In this document: piece after piece, positions 1 through 12,390 of the stretch | Layout: each line of letters begins with the position of its first letter | Position numbering within the stretch: the first letter of the stretch is position 1 | Assembly (NCBI GenBank): GCA_964017185.1 | Contig: OZ024875.1 | Span: forward strand, 63,173,043-63,237,042 | Length of the DNA stretch: 64,000 bases | Reading direction: 5' to 3' | From: Rugalucina vietnamica | Taxonomy: Eukaryota; Mollusca; Bivalvia; Lucinida; Lucinidae | Program-made: the position numbers and the translations under genes | Notes under the pieces: model-generated | Database searches by the model: none | The model's input: the letters and a program-made list of their open reading frames with translations, nothing else | What the model was told of the DNA's origin: nothing

Positions 1-313
1 TGAAAAGAAATGCTCTTTTTTTTTTAAAACAAAGAGATAAATCAGCTTTTTGCCGGAAATATAATCCACCCCCGCTATACACCCTATATTCATATTGCAT
101 ATCTCTGACATCATCTTCTGGGGTTGTACAGCCCAGTTTGTGTCAAACCTTGTAGGAAACGTACAGCATTTCTTTCTGGCAATAATACAACATACACATA
201 TGAACCTCAACGCGACAAAATGTACCTTCGGACATTCTGACATTACTAGTAGAAAGCAGCAAAAAGCGGAAAAATGATGTTTGTGTCAAAATTTGTAGGA
301 AACATACAACATT

Positions 314-552
314 TGAGCCGTGCCATGAGAAAATCGAATTTATGCCTATGTAAAAACAAAGGCGCAGACCAGCTTCGCGGTAACCGCGAAGCTGATCAAC
401 ACCTTTGTTTTCACTACAAGGATAGTACAATCTTGCTTCTTCTTTAATCCAAAACGTCAAGCTTTTAGCCTTCTTATGTGACTGCACAGGCAGGTTTGTG
501 TTGGACGTGGTCAGAAACCCTGAAGACCGGTTTTTTTCGTGTAACGGCTCAT
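314..552 (-). mobile_element. H1 hairpin MITE, copy 1
   Basis: H1 is a roughly 230-bp non-coding element. Its ends are inverted repeats (TGAGCCGC...GCGGCTCA), and a palindromic core of two 15-bp arms flanked by AACAAAGGCGC/GCGCCTTTGTTTT lies off-centre. This copy is reversed. Its ends are B-type (GTCTTC or CGAA context) while its core is A-type (CTTCGCGGT). Confidence 0.85.
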
Positions 553-603
553 TTCTTTCTCGCAATAACTGAACATAAATGTTTTTAACCTCTACATTAA
601 CAG

Positions 604-841
604 GAAGCCATGAAAATGATGGGCCTGAGCACGCCGATGTACTGGATCTCCTGGTTCGTCAAGTGTCTCATCTACTTGCTCATCACGATCATCATCTTCA
701 CGATACTGTTCAGCATTCCTGTCGGCGAGAAGGGCAAGGTACTGAACTACAGTCAGCCGACCCTGTTCCTGTTTTTCCTGCTGTGTTACGTGATTGCGAC
801 GATAGCTTTCTGCTTCATGGTCAGCACCTTCTTCAACAAAG
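604..841 (+). CDS. ABCA3-like: ABCA exon 1 of window: TMD1 membrane segments
   Basis: The exon starts after an ACAG acceptor in phase 0 with EAMKMMGLSTPMYWISWFV, the conserved ABCA motif between the large extracellular loop and the next TMD1 helices (family consensus resembles KExMRMMGL). Two hydrophobic segments follow, the second ending in CFMVSTFFNK, another ABCA hallmark. The donor is AAAG/GTCAGG, leaving phase 1. The ATG at 610 is an internal methionine and not a start. The preceding exon is outside the window. Confidence 0.92.
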
Positions 842-2139
842 GTCAGGAGATTTTTGTTACTTGAAAAGTTTGTTTAAAGTACAGGGTCAGACCTACAGTA
901 TAGACACCGCGAAGGTTCGATATTCCCTGTCCCCGCGCGATGCGGGGAATAGCCGGGAAAGGATTAAAATTCACGTAAAATCCACGCAAAATTCATGCGA
1001 AATCCGCGCGAGTTTCTCGCAGCTCCCCTGCATCGGTAAAATCCGCGCGGGGAATTTCCACACATGAAGCGTGAAGCACGGGGAATTTCCTCGCATGAAT
1101 TATGCGTGTGACGTGTACTGTATTTAGGATCGGTCCTAGTGAGATACATGTTAACGGTAAAGTGCAATACAAATGACAAAGTATAGAGTATTTCATGGAT
1201 GCGCCCCTCATCACTGTTTTCTTTGCCACTGCTAGATAAGACTGAATTTTCTTGCCTTGATGTTTCCAAAATAGACAAAGTGTTTCCACAGGTGCAAGTC
1301 CTTAATATTCTGGGATTCTTGCGAATACAACGCTACGTCTGACTGAACGACGCCAGGAAGGCTTTGTAAACATCGTAGTTTATCAGTGAAGGTCACTGAC
1401 AATGTCGACGTCCGGTGGAAAATTAGGATATTTGTGGTGTTTTGAAAGAAAAAAACGTTGCTGCAGAATGAGAATAGTGAAGATGCATATCGTCGTATAT
1501 ACGGGCCTGAATGTTTTATGGTTTCGCTACGCGTCACCATAAAACGAATTTTCGGCCGCTATTATATCCGACGATCTGTGCTCCGTAGCGTAGAATATGT
1601 AGACATGTAGAATATGATCGGGCCTGCACTAGTCAGCACCACGAGTAGCACGTGTATTGCTACATGCACATGCTTTTGCAATCCGCTTGCTACATGTATG
1701 TATTGCAACATCGGCTATTTTATTTAGACTTACTTCACGTGCTACTTTGTGTAAACTTGTTGCCACGCGAACTACAGTGAATGGCCAATAACATATTCTA
1801 CTTTCTACCCATATACATGTGCACGTGTACATTCTTATTCACTGAGTGCTGCTATTTTGCATGGAATATTGCATATGCTTTCTCTTAAATCAAAGATCGC
1901 AGATTAAAGCTTGAAGTCCTTTGCTTGATGATCAAATGAGAAATGAGCAAATTTAGTGTAACCCATATCTTTTCTACAACAAATTTGGCCATCTACTGTA
2001 TGCCTCTCAGATAGCAGAAATCCCCTTTAACAAAGTTCGTTTATAAAGACGTTGCATAACGGAAACTTGCCCATGTAATTTACAGATTTTTTCAGCTGTA
2101 AAAATTAGAAGAAAAAAAATCATTGGAAAATATTTTGCG

Positions 2140-2290
2140 ATTCTTTTTTATTTTTGTTCAAAACATAGATTGTGGGTACACGTTAGAACCGCCTCGGCGA
2201 TGCGGTTCTATGCCGAGCCGGTTCTAACGAGTACCCACAACCTATGTTGTGGATCAAAAATAAGAAAAATAGGTATACCCCTGTAGACCA
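2140..2290. repeat. GGTATACCCC-type palindrome, copy 1
   Basis: TGTGGGTACACGTTAGAACC pairs with the inverted GGTTCTAACGAGTACCCACA. Flanks AGAAAAATAGGTATACCCC recur at 2535 and, on the other strand, 43810. Confidence 0.7.
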
Positions 2291-2334
2291 CAGTTTTTGC
2301 TATATGTAAAAGTGGGGTTCAAAGGGGTATATAC

Positions 2335-2388
2335 ATTACACGGTTTTCGTGATGGTATACAATACACGGTTTTCGTGATGGTATACAA
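2335..2388 (+). repeat. 26-bp tandem duplication
   Basis: ACACGGTTTTCGTGATGGTA with TACAAT/TACAAG occurs twice in a row. Confidence 0.7.
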
Positions 2389-2429
2389 GACAGGATACTC
2401 CCGTCAGCATTCCACGATACATGTACAAT

Positions 2430-2560
2430 TCTCGGCGGAACCGCCTCGGGGAGGCGGTTCTATGCCGAGGTGGTTCGCGGTTCTAATTCGAGGCGGTTCT
2501 AACGAGTACCCACAATCTATGTTTTGGAGCAAAAATAAGAAAAATAGGTATACCCCTACA
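2430..2560. repeat. GGTATACCCC-type palindrome, copy 2
   Basis: GAACCGCCTCGGGGAGGCGG and GAGGCGGTTCTAACGAGTAC repeat copy 1 with rearranged arms. Confidence 0.6.
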
Positions 2561-3061
2561 TATGGAACATATCATACGCACTTGTACGATATCCTGAAAT
2601 CCTGTCTATAGTGACTTGTTTAATGTTGAAATGTGTGGAAAAGTTCGCAATAATAACAACTGTTTACCATGCACTCTGTTTTATGTTGTAGCTTCTAACC
2701 AGGGTCATCTCTCCTATAGCCGCAGGTAGGTATGGGAACCATCAGCCACCTGAACTACTGCTCACCAACAGAAACGAAGCAAGACACAAAAAGAAGATCG
2801 TGACCTGATGAAGACGTGATCTGCATCTGCACATACTGACGGACACTAAATTTAGCTATTGAACGAGCGCTCTGACCTAACTTAAACTTGTGAACCACTG
2901 CAGCAGCTGAGTCCTAGTCCTTAGTCCTGTAAAACTAGTTTACGCCCGCCAGTAATTTACATTACTGATTGTTCCAAGGCGATACTTCAGTGTAGGTTCT
3001 AATTGTTTTACGTTTTGGTGTTGAATTTTTGTGTTGTTTGCACCTTTTGTACGTTTATTTA

Positions 3062-3299
3062 TGAGCCGCCTCGTGGGAAAACCAACAATGTGGTTTCCGA
3101 AACAGGTCTGACACAAACCGGCTTGTACAGCTACAGAAACAGGCTAGAAGCTTGAAATTTTGGAGTTAAGTAGAGGACGAATTTTACTATCCGAGTAGCA
3201 AAAACAAAAGCGCTGATCAGCTTCGCGGTTACCGCGAAGCTGATCTGTGCCTTTGTTTTCGCCTATGCAGATTGTTGGTTTTCCCATGGGGCGGCTCAT
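3062..3299 (+). mobile_element. H1 hairpin MITE, copy 2
   Basis: Complete copy, A-type ends (GTGGGAAAACCAACAAT) and A-type core. Confidence 0.9.
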
Positions 3300-3764
3300 A
3301 TTTTAGTTAAGTTTGGGTAACATGCTCACTCAACTTAGCACGATATGTTTTCTTTTTATAAGTCTAGGTTTTCCATCCTCTGGTTTTAGAGTGGGAATTT
3401 CTTTCTGATTGTGCCATTTCCTGATCATTGCCTACCTTTACCATTATTTCGCAGATCTATTGCATGTACTTGTTTGATTGGGATGAACCATTTCGAAATG
3501 TTCTTTTTGGAGACATGTCGTCGTACTAAAATTGTCAGAAATAAAAATTAAAACTGAGATCCTTTAAGAGCAGTGAACGCATTAATGAGAAAGATGATGG
3601 GCCATACCGCGGTTTCGACTATTAAATCCTGCTTTACGAAGACGATGACAAAATGTTTGAACGTATATATGACGACAACACCCGCCTGGTGCGCCTGTTT
3701 GGAATTTTAAGATCAATTTTAAGCCATGTGTTGGCCACACACTGTTTGTTTGTATTTAAATTTG

Positions 3765-4000
3765 CGACCCCGGTGGCCGAGCGGTTAGGAGCGCTGTTTC
3801 TTAATCTCTCGATCATCTCACCGCTGGGTTCGAGCCTCGCACTGGCCACATGTGAGACAAGACAAGTTCTGCTTGTGGGTGTGCCAGGTGTTTTTCTCGG
3901 GGTCCTCCCGTTTGCGCCAACCTACTGATCGGCTCGTCTCATACGAGCTGAAATAATCTTGAAAGGGACGTAAAACTGAATTCTATATTATTAAAAAAAA
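3765..4000 (+). mobile_element. S1 SINE with tRNA-Leu/Ser-like head
   Basis: TGGCCGAGCGGTTAGGAGC resembles a class II tRNA A box and GGTTCGAGCC a B box. A tail AGCTGAAATAATCTTGAAAG and A-rich end follow. The acceptor stem does not pair, so it is not a working tRNA gene. Confidence 0.75.
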
Positions 4001-4008
4001 TCTTTATT

Positions 4009-4244
4009 TGAACCGCGACGCGAGAGAACCGGGATTTCCAACCAGGTCCGACACAAACCGGTCTGTGAAGTCACTGAGGATGCTTCAAAGATTGATATTC
4101 CGGATGTAAGAAGAAGAATTGTACTATCCGTTTAGCGAAAACAAAGACGCTGATCAGCTGTGCACTGTGCTGATTACTGCACAGCTGATCTGCGCCTTTG
4201 TTTTCGCATGGGCAAAAATCGTGAGTTTCTCATGACTTGGCTCA
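4009..4244 (+). mobile_element. H1 hairpin MITE, copy 3
   Basis: B-type copy with CTGTGCA/TGCACAG core containing a short internal duplication. It begins next to an S1 SINE tail. Confidence 0.85.
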
Positions 4245-4329
4245 TTTCTAAAGCCACAGTAATTTAAACGCCACCATGCTACTAAAAGGGTAATGGGCAA
4301 CCAATAGTGATTGCTCCGAATGCTACAAC

Positions 4330-6395
4330 TTCTGTTTATTATAGCCCCGCTTTGGAAAAGTGGGGCTATACTGGATTCACCCTGTCCTTCCGTGGTTCCG
4401 TGATTCCGTGAATCCGTGATTCCGTGATTCCGTGGTTCCGTCATTCCGTGAACATTTCGTTTCCGCCCAATATCTTAAGAACAAGTTGACAGAATCTGAC
4501 CAAATTTTGTATGCACATCAACATTGACAAGATCTAGCTTGGGATTGTTGCCCGTCATTTTTCCCAAAATTTTGATGGAGTTACGGCCCTTGATTGACGT
4601 CAGAATTTCGTTTCCGCTCAATATCTTAAGAACAAATTGACAGAGTCTGACTAAATTTTGTATACACATCAACATTGACAAGATCTAGCTTGGGATTGTT
4701 GCCCGCCATTTTTCGCAAAATTTTGATGGAGTTACGGCCCTTGATTGACGTCAAAATTTCGTTTCCGCTCAATATCTTGAGAAGGAATTGACAGAAATTG
4801 ACCAAATTTTGTATGCACATCAACATTGACAAGATCTAGCTTGGTATTGTTGCCCGTCATTTTTCCCAAAATTTTGATGGAGTTACGGCCCTTGATTGAC
4901 GTCAAAATTTCGTTTCCGCTCAATATCTTAAGAACAAATTGACAGAATCTGACTAAATTTTGTATACACATCAACATTGACAAGATCTAGCTTGGGATTG
5001 TTGCCCGCCATTTTTCGCAAAATTTTGACGGAGTGAATATGGCCCTTGATTAACGTCAGAATTTCGTTTCCGCTCAATATCTTGAGAACGCATTGACAGA
5101 ATCCGACCAAATTTTGTATGCACATCAACATTGACATGATCTAGCTTTGGATTGTTACCTGTTATTTTTTGCAAAATTTTGACGGAGTTACGGCCCTTGA
5201 TTGACGTCAGAATTACGTTTCCGCTCAATATCTTGAGAACAAATTGACAGAATCCGACCAAATTTTGTATGCACATCAACATTGACAAGATCTAGCTTGG
5301 GATTGTTGCCCGCCATTTTTCGCAAAATTTTGATGGAGTTACGGCCCTTGATTGACGTCAGAATTTCGTTTCCGCTCAATATCTTGAGAACGCATTGACA
5401 GAATCCGACAAAATTTTGTATGCACATCAACATTGACAAGATCTAGCTTGGGATTGTTGCCCGTCATTTTTCCCAAAATTTTGACGGAGTTATGGCCCTT
5501 GATTGACGTCAGAATTTAGTTTCCGCTCAATATCTTGAGAACAAATTGACAGAATCGGACCAAATTTTGTATGCACATCATCATTGACAAGATCTAGCTT
5601 GGGATTGTTACCCGTCATTTTTCGCAAAATTTTGACGGAGTTACGGCCCTTGATTGACGTCAGAATTTCGTTTCCGCTCAATATCTTGAGAACGCATTGA
5701 CAGAATCCGACCAAATTTTGTATGCACATCAACATTGACAAGATCTAGCTTGGGATTGTAGCCCGTCATTTTTCCCAAAATTTTGATGGAGTTATGGCCC
5801 TTAATTAACGTCAGAATTTCGTTTCCGCTCAATATCTTGAGAACGAATTGACAGAATCCAACCAAATTTTGTATGCACATCAACATTGACAAGATCTGGC
5901 TTGGGATTGTTACCCGTCATTTTTCACAAAATTTTGATGGAGTTACAGCCCTTGATGGACATCAGAAGTTCATTTCCGCTCAATATCTGGAGAATGAATT
6001 GACAGAATCCGTCCAAATTTTGTATGCACATCATCATTGACAAGATCTAGCTTGGGATTATTACCCATCATTTTTTGCAAAATTTTGACGGAGTTAACAG
6101 CCCTTGATTGACTTCAGAATTTTGTTTCCGCTCAATATCTTCAGAACGAATTGACAGAATCCGTCTAAATTTTGTATGCACATCATCATTGACAAGATCT
6201 AGCTTTGGATTATTACCCGTCATTTTTCGCAAAATTTTGAAAGAGAACGAATTGACATAATCAGACCAAATTTTGTATGAGCATCAATATTGATGAGATC
6301 TAGCTTGTGATAGCCTGTGATAGTTACCTGTCATTGTTTTTTTCACCCTGCAAAAAAAGCTGAGAAGCGGGGCTATAGTCAGATTCTCTGACAAT
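4330..6395. repeat. Element with 151-bp tandem array
   Basis: The array (about 4450-6300) has 12 or so units, seen as GATCTAGCTT at 4531, 4682, 4833, 4984, 5138, 5289, 5440, 5591 and onward, almost always 151 bp apart. Ends ATAGCCCCGCTTTGG and AAGCGGGGCTATAG are inverted. A short GATTCCGTG tandem repeat precedes it at 4385-4450. Confidence 0.88.
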
Positions 6396-7138
6396 TCTAG
6401 TTCTGCCTTCCTCTCTGTTGCGCTCGTTGTCTTTGGTTTTGATTGAGACTATCCGAATGGCTACCTTGTTGGGAAAGAGCTAGTCATCATGCTCTACCTG
6501 TGTCTTGTTGGGGAAATATGGTTTGTGATGTGTTATATTTTTTCTTTCCAGTCTAGTGTTTGATCCCTCTATTCTTACTTCCCAGATGCAAACATTGCGT
6601 GCAGATTTCACCTAAATCTTAGATGTCGTAATGATGGACGTTCTGTGTGTTTTTTGAAGTGTTCGTCCGTTACAAAAGACAGCTATATTCTTTAGGTCGT
6701 TAAAAATAGTTATCCAGGGACCAATTTCAGAGCCACCAATGTATCGTAGCGATGCTCGTGATGCTGTTTAGATCCTAAGCATGTAATCGGTTCTTAAGGT
6801 AAGATTAAACTCCTGAAATAATAAAAGGAAATCACTGCAATTATACTATGATACTTATTAGCAATTTTTAATTGATTTCCAAATTGCAAAGTGGTATGAA
6901 GATGAACTGAAACAAACGCTTTAACTCATTTAGGAGCCGCAGTGTCGAATGCTATCTTTTTCTGACGCAAATGCTCTAACGTAACTAAAAATGAAAACCT
7001 ACATTTTTATAATGTGCTAACAGCAAAATTACAACACCAAGACATAAAACAATAAGAACCACCACAGATGCATCGCCTTGGAACGATCAGTAATATAAAT
7101 TACGTTACAACCTTGATTGATGGGATAGCTGACGTCAC

Positions 7139-7345
7139 CGGTCCCGATAGCGTAATGGTTAGAGCATCCGCTTCGGGAACGGGAGGTCGTGGGTTCGACC
7201 CCGGGCCGCATTATACCAAAGACGCTAAAATGGTACCAGTGGCTACCTTGCTTGGCGCTCAGCATTCACACATGGCAAACACTACCTTACTCGGGGTTAG
7301 ACCGAGGTGCGCCGATAAGTCAACGGCGGAACACTATATACATAC
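7139..7345 (+). mobile_element. S3 SINE, tRNA-like head
   Basis: TAGCGTAATGGTTAGAGC (A box) and GGTTCGACCCC (B box) are well preserved, followed by a tail (GGTACCAGTGGCTACCTTG). Stem ends do not fully pair and the tail marks it as a SINE. Confidence 0.68.
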
Positions 7346-8074
7346 GAACATGGCACAAAGTAACGCCCAGTGAAATGTTGCACAATATAACACATTTTTA
7401 ATCATTTGCTACATAGGCGAAAAATACATAGAAAAATCCAGTTATATTGGTTTTAGTGTTCTGTTGGTACACCAATGATTGATCAGGTTTGGTCAGTTAC
7501 TTAATATAGAAAGGTTTTAAAAGCATATTAAAGACATTTTGTCTTCGAATATATACATGTACATGTGTGCGATATACGATATACGTTGACTAATCAAGAA
7601 GGTATCTTGCATCATAATTTAAATCCACGCAAGATTGTGGAGACAGAATGTCACCTTGACGTCGTCGTCACAAACTTTATATACATGAACTTGTGCATGC
7701 ATTTGGGTCTATGATCTTGGTTATCCTTGATTGTACATAATTTGCAGTGAGTTTTTTTTGTTGTTGCTGCTGCAGCTGCTGTGAGGGGAATTCTGCAAAA
7801 AAAAAAAAAAATATATATATACAAAAGCACAGACTTATGTTTGACTTTTGATGCCTCCATTGATCTTCTGTGATTGTACAATCTTGTGTTATTGATTTTC
7901 GTCCACGACTACGGTCAACAGCTTAACAGACTGTATTTTATACATATACATGAATATATGAAGCAATGTGTGGTGATAAAGATACGGTAGGATTGAGCGA
8001 CCAGGAGCTGGGGCAATGCGAACCCATGTTGCGAAAAACACAAATCAGACAATTAGTTACTGATACTCAAAGGA

Positions 8075-8122
8075 GATATCGTAATACGAGATAGCAACTA
8101 TCGTAATACGAGATAGCAACTA
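8075..8122 (+). repeat. 23-bp tandem duplication
   Basis: TATCGTAATACGAGATAGCA is present twice in a row with AC between. Confidence 0.7.
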
Positions 8123-9179
8123 TTTCCATAAAGGAGGTCAAGCATTTACATGAACTTAACTAAATATAGGAATACGCACACAAAAGACACAAACAGCACA
8201 AAAATATCGACACCGAAACATAAAACAAGTAGACCCACAACTTGAACTTGAAATGGTGAGAAATAGAAAGCTAGGGCGGGAGGAACCGGTTACGAAATTC
8301 CAACCTTGTCCTCAGGTTCTAAAGTGGATGAAATATTTAGTCTATTGTTCAGATCTCTACGATCTCGACGACATGCATGCTTTTATGACACCGGTTGTCG
8401 CCCTTATGACACCGGTTGTCGTCCCAGTTTCGATCGTCGTAGTTGAAGTCCACTGGATGTAGAATCACAGCATCCACAATCAGCCTGCCCAGTCGTTAGT
8501 AGCGGAAATGTCAGTCTGACGTATATGTTCTTATATGTACATATACGTGACTCAATAGCTTGTAATACAAGTCAAATGGGGACACAAACTTATAAGAGGT
8601 AAACACATCGGCAGGACTCGAAACGGGAAGTTCTGTCTTCCCGAAAAATATATGGAAGTAATAGGCCATGCATATCTTTTGAAAAAAAGGTTATTTTGTT
8701 ATGGCTTTATGTCTCAGTCAAACGCTTTCAGTCATGTCGGGACATAGCAACCGCTTTCTGCTGGACACTTCGATGCCCCATAGTCCTGAAAGAAAAAAAA
8801 AATTTTTTTTTTTCCAATAATTTATGACAAAGTCAATTATCAACCTAGTCGACACATAGTAGTGGTTATGTTTGGCCGTCCATGCATATGTTGCTTGCTT
8901 GAAAAGTGCTTCGATCATTGTGTTCGTTCATTCCAAGGACCACCGGGGTCCAAAATTCAGGTATGAACATACTTCTTTTTAATTGGATGCTAAACAACGG
9001 ACAACTCGGTGAAATTTCAAGTTGTGTTTGACAACGGTGGCTCTACCATGCATGTATATTTTACTATTTTTTTTTCATTTGATTCAGTTTAGAAAAACCC
9101 CGATATCATGATATTCAAGATATCATGTAATTTTCATCCCCCAAACAGTACACGAATGGTATTATTTCTACGGACGCAC

Positions 9180-9305
9180 CTATCTACATCGCGCATGGTC
9201 AGAGCATGCTTTCCTCATGCACAAAACGTGAACACGATTCAGTGATGATCAAAGTAAGCCACGCCGGCATAATTTTTGACCACTGACCATGCGCGATGTA
9301 GATAG
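9180..9305. repeat. Perfect 22-bp inverted repeat
   Basis: Bases 9180-9201 are the exact reverse complement of 9284-9305 (core ATCGCGCATGGTCA). The 82-bp spacer holds GAGCATGC and TCATGC motifs. Confidence 0.85.
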
Positions 9306-10164
9306 TTCTGCACACTATGTGTTTACTTCTTAGTCTACATGTACATGTACTTCTTAACATCGATTTAGACCAGTTTTCGGAGAACAAACGATAACTTCTT
9401 AATCAGTACAAACTGACTTACGGATTCTACATGTAAGTAGGCTTTGTAGAACATGGACAATGGTCAACAAACGTTGGGGAAATATTGTACACTCACGTGG
9501 GTTCCAAAAGAGCTTGACACAACCTCTGCTCAGCGACAATGGAAAAGCAAAAACATGCATGAAATTATATGTGTTTGTCCCAGTTTACAAAGGAGGTCGT
9601 AGTGACAAGATGAAAACGTTTGCATGCGTCTTCATTGAAGTCGTAATTTAACACAGCATGTACATGAGTGGGTACACAGCAAATTCCTCGCCTTTTAGCA
9701 TTGTTTAGCGGAAGATGTGATGTTCACTGCATCAAAATATGGATCCGGCAAACATGATTTTTCCCTCATTAAAATTTGCGTAGCCCTCGGTTTTCGACAC
9801 TCCCAGGTTGACCTTGCGAATGCTAATAAATGACAAAACCATTTTTGATCGCTATTATTGCATATTTCTGCACAAAACGAAATACATAATGGTGAGCTAT
9901 ACTTTACAGTATTGTCACATTATCAAATGCGTAAAACCTTTCATTCTTATGCTCGTTCCGGGTGGACTTAAGTTAACCATTAGTAGCACGTGTTTTGCGT
10001 GGCGCTCGGTAACAGCACGTGTGCACGCAAATTGTCACATAATACACAGCTTTTTTAATATACGCCTGTTAATATCGACGTATAAATAGATAGAGATTTC
10101 GAATCTTAACAATATGACTTCCGACCGTACTCGTACATACAACAACAATTTACGTACGCATACC

Positions 10165-10318
10165 ACTGGACATGTTATGATTTTCCTACAAACATGCACG
10201 TCGTCTTTTACGTTTAACCGCGATGAGCATTGACCTATCACACACCACTGGACATGTTCTGATTTTCCAACAAACATGTACGTCGTCTGTAACGTTTAAC
10301 CGCAATGCTGACCTATCA
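10165..10318 (+). repeat. 80-bp direct tandem duplication
   Basis: ACCACTGGACATGTTATGAT and ACCACTGGACATGTTCTGAT begin two copies that both run to TGACCTATCAC. Confidence 0.78.
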
Positions 10319-10589
10319 CAATCGATGTTACTCATGACTTCGATGTTCCGACGTTATGTCGCAGGATTATACATGTATCTTGACTATATTCCATAAGGAC
10401 GACGTCACGACATGAACATTCAACTAATCTAAAGAACCAAACGACCAACGAGTTATGAGGGACACATGGAAATACACTTACTTCAAGTTTTTTGAAACTA
10501 TATTCAGAAGTTTATAGACCGTAAGTGTCACTTTGACTTTTCATGCAACACATCATTGTGTCAAAACATACTTCAAGTTCCATGTAATT

Positions 10590-10790
10590 TTCGTGTCATC
10601 CGCGCGTGAACTTTTCCCGCCACATGTGAAATTTCCCCGCCACGCGCGAGCGTAGCGTGGAAAAGTCCCGCGACTGGCAACAAAATTTCTCGCAAAATTC
10701 ATGCGAAATTCACGGATTTTCCGCGCGAGTTTTTTGTTTTTCTTGCGTGGAAAATGTTCAAAATCCACGCGAGACGCGAGTATTATAGAA
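10590..10790. repeat. CpG-rich repeat related to 904-1085
   Basis: CGCAAAATTCATGCGAAATT and CCGCGCGAGTTT recur in both places in an otherwise CpG-poor intron. Confidence 0.6.
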
Positions 10791-11002
10791 CTATCGCGCC
10801 GTGTGTACTGTATACTACAGTTTTAAATGATCCGTTTTTACATTGTATTTTGTTATAAAAGTGATCTTAATTAATTTGCTTCATATTAAAAAAACAACAA
10901 CATATGGTTATTAGCCAAAATGAAATTATGTCATGATTGTTATCATCCACATTTCAAATGTGTTTGCAAAGCTGTGATTAAATGATTTATGTTAGACATC
11001 TT

Positions 11003-11065
11003 GAGCCAGTTGTTCAATAGTTCGCTAGCTTAACACCATCGTTAAGACCGCGACTCCTTAATTAC
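11003..11065. repeat. H4 end fragment
   Basis: GAGCCAGTTGTTCAATAG and CTTAACACCATCGTTAAGAC match one H4 end only. Confidence 0.55.
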
Positions 11066-11103
11066 AAAAGATAGCTAATTACCACTCTCTCTCTCTATTC
11101 CAG

Positions 11104-11280
11104 CCAATTCAGCAGCCTTTGCGGCAGGGATCCTATTTTTCCTGACCTATTTCCCAGTGTTTTTCCTGAGTGGTGATCGCTTTGAGACGATGACTCAAGG
11201 AGAGAAAATGGCTGCGGGGTTGCTGTCTAATGTTGCCATGGCATTTGGGATCAATGCCTTTATGATCTATGAAGGGACTG
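11104..11280 (+). CDS. ABCA3-like: ABCA exon 2: TMD1 helices
   Basis: After TTCCAG the exon continues from phase 1 and encodes NSAAFAAGILFFLTYFPVF followed by an extracellular or luminal turn and GLLSNVAMAFGINAFMIYEG. This matches the ABCA region after VSTFF, where a helix pair precedes the final TMD1 helix. Its length is 177 nt, leaving phase 1 at donor ACTG/GTAGGT. An H1 MITE lies only 42 bp downstream of the donor. Confidence 0.93.
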
Positions 11281-11322
11281 GTAGGTCTTGTTAACTATTG
11301 CTACTTTGAAAATGAATTTATT

Positions 11323-11556
11323 TGAACTGCTGCATAAGACAACCAACAATTTGCATATGTGAAACCAAAGGCGCAGATCAGCTGTGTTACTGCACAGCTG
11401 ATCAGCTCCTTTGTTTTTGCTCCATAGATAATATGATGCCTCTTTTTTCTAAATCTGAAATTTCAAACTTCTAGCCTGCTAATCTGGCTGTAAAGCCTGA
11501 TTTGTGTTGGACCAGGTCAAAAACAAAGATTATTGGTTTTCTCATGCAAAGGCTCA
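11323..11556 (-). mobile_element. H1 hairpin MITE, copy 4
   Basis: Reversed, diverged copy with B-type core, 42 bp after exon 2. Confidence 0.82.
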
Positions 11557-11740
11557 TTTTACATTAATAATCTCACAAAATGACAAGACATGATTTTCTA
11601 TGGAGAAATCTGTGATAAAAAAGATCATAATCCACCACATAGCTGAAAATAGGTTGACATTCTCGTGTTTCCTCAGGGTTTTAATCGTTTTAAAGCACCA
11701 GTCTTCAGTGTAAACCTGCATGTCTGGTAGAACTTCAATT

Positions 11741-11976
11741 TGAGCCGCCCCATGGGAAAACTAACAATCTGCCAAGGCGAAAACAAAGGCGCATATCAGC
11801 TTCGCAGTAACGGCGAAGCTGATCAGCGCCTTTGTTTTCGCTACTCGGATAGTACAGTTCCTCTTCTACTTTAATCCGAAATTTCAAGCTTCTAGCTCTT
11901 TTCTGTGACTGTACAGGTCGGTTTGTGTCGGACCTGGTCGGAAACCACATCGTTGGTTTTCCCACGAGGCGGCTCA
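11741..11976 (-). mobile_element. H1 hairpin MITE, copy 5
   Basis: Reversed, complete, A-type. Confidence 0.9.
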
Positions 11977-12075
11977 TTTGTTCTTTTTGCTATCTAAGCT
12001 GGGAACTGCTATGATGACTAATCTTAATTGTAATCTTATCCTATAGCACGGTGATCTGATTGCTTTGCTTATAAT

Positions 12076-12319
12076 TGAGCCAGAATGCCAGATAACTGGT
12101 CTTCGGGGTTTCTGACCAAGCTCCGGCACAAACCAGCCTGTACAGTCACAAAAGAAAGCTATTAGCTTTAAATTTTCAATAAAGGTAGAAGATGAATTGT
12201 CCTATCTGTGTAGTGAAAACAAAGGTGCTGATCAGCTGTGCAGTTACTACATAGAATCTGATGATCTGCATCTTTGTTTTCGCAAAGGCAAAAATCCAAT
12301 TTTCTCATGACATGGCTCT
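12076..12319 (+). mobile_element. H1 hairpin MITE, copy 6
   Basis: Plus-orientation B-type copy whose right core arm has decayed. Confidence 0.8.
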
Positions 12320-12390
12320 ATTCAAGCATGGGCAACCAGTTTGGGTAAATTAACCTAACAAGACAGATTTATGCAAATTTCCCATGACAG

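Larger units (their letters stand above)
842..11103 (+). other. Intron after exon 1 (10.3 kb), no gene seen
   Basis: The intron holds a CpG-rich repeat (about 904-1085, related to 10590-10790), two GGTATACCCC palindromes (2140-2290 and 2415-2560), an H1 MITE at 3062, an S1 SINE at 3765, another H1 at 4009, the 151-bp tandem array of 4330-6395, an S3 SINE at 7139, and small duplications near 8075, 8380 and 10165. A perfect 22-bp inverted repeat sits at 9180-9305. I see nothing recognisable in 1110-2130, 2600-3060, 3300-3760, 6400-7130, 7381-9170 or 9310-10160. Confidence 0.7.
11281..12390 (+). other. Intron 2, filled by three H1 MITEs
   Basis: Three H1 copies (11323, 11741, 12076) take up more than half of this 1.1-kb intron. 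The last ends about 70 bp before the acceptor. The remainder shows no coding or RNA feature. Confidence 0.7.

Noticed and set aside
143-565. 140-codon reverse open frame
   Set aside because: It is a read-through of H1 copy 1; similar frames with SENKGADQLRGY appear in many H1 copies and reflect the hairpin core, not a protein.
3765-3850. Possible tRNA-Leu/Ser gene (also at 40126, 7139, 46981)
   Set aside because: A and B boxes are present but the acceptor stems do not pair and family-specific tails follow, so these are SINE heads.
4475-5892. Series of 68-105-codon reverse-strand open frames starting MSMLMCIQNLV
   Set aside because: They are the 151-bp tandem repeat read in rotating frames; 151 is not a multiple of three, and the variation between units is not codon-like.
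4450-6300. CRISPR-like spacing in tandem arrays
   Set aside because: Units are contiguous satellites with no unique spacers and the genome is eukaryotic.
8253-8462. Plus-strand 69-codon frame with FMTPVVALMTPVV repeat
   Set aside because: Produced by a 17-bp tandem duplication near 8380-8420; no family match or splice signals.
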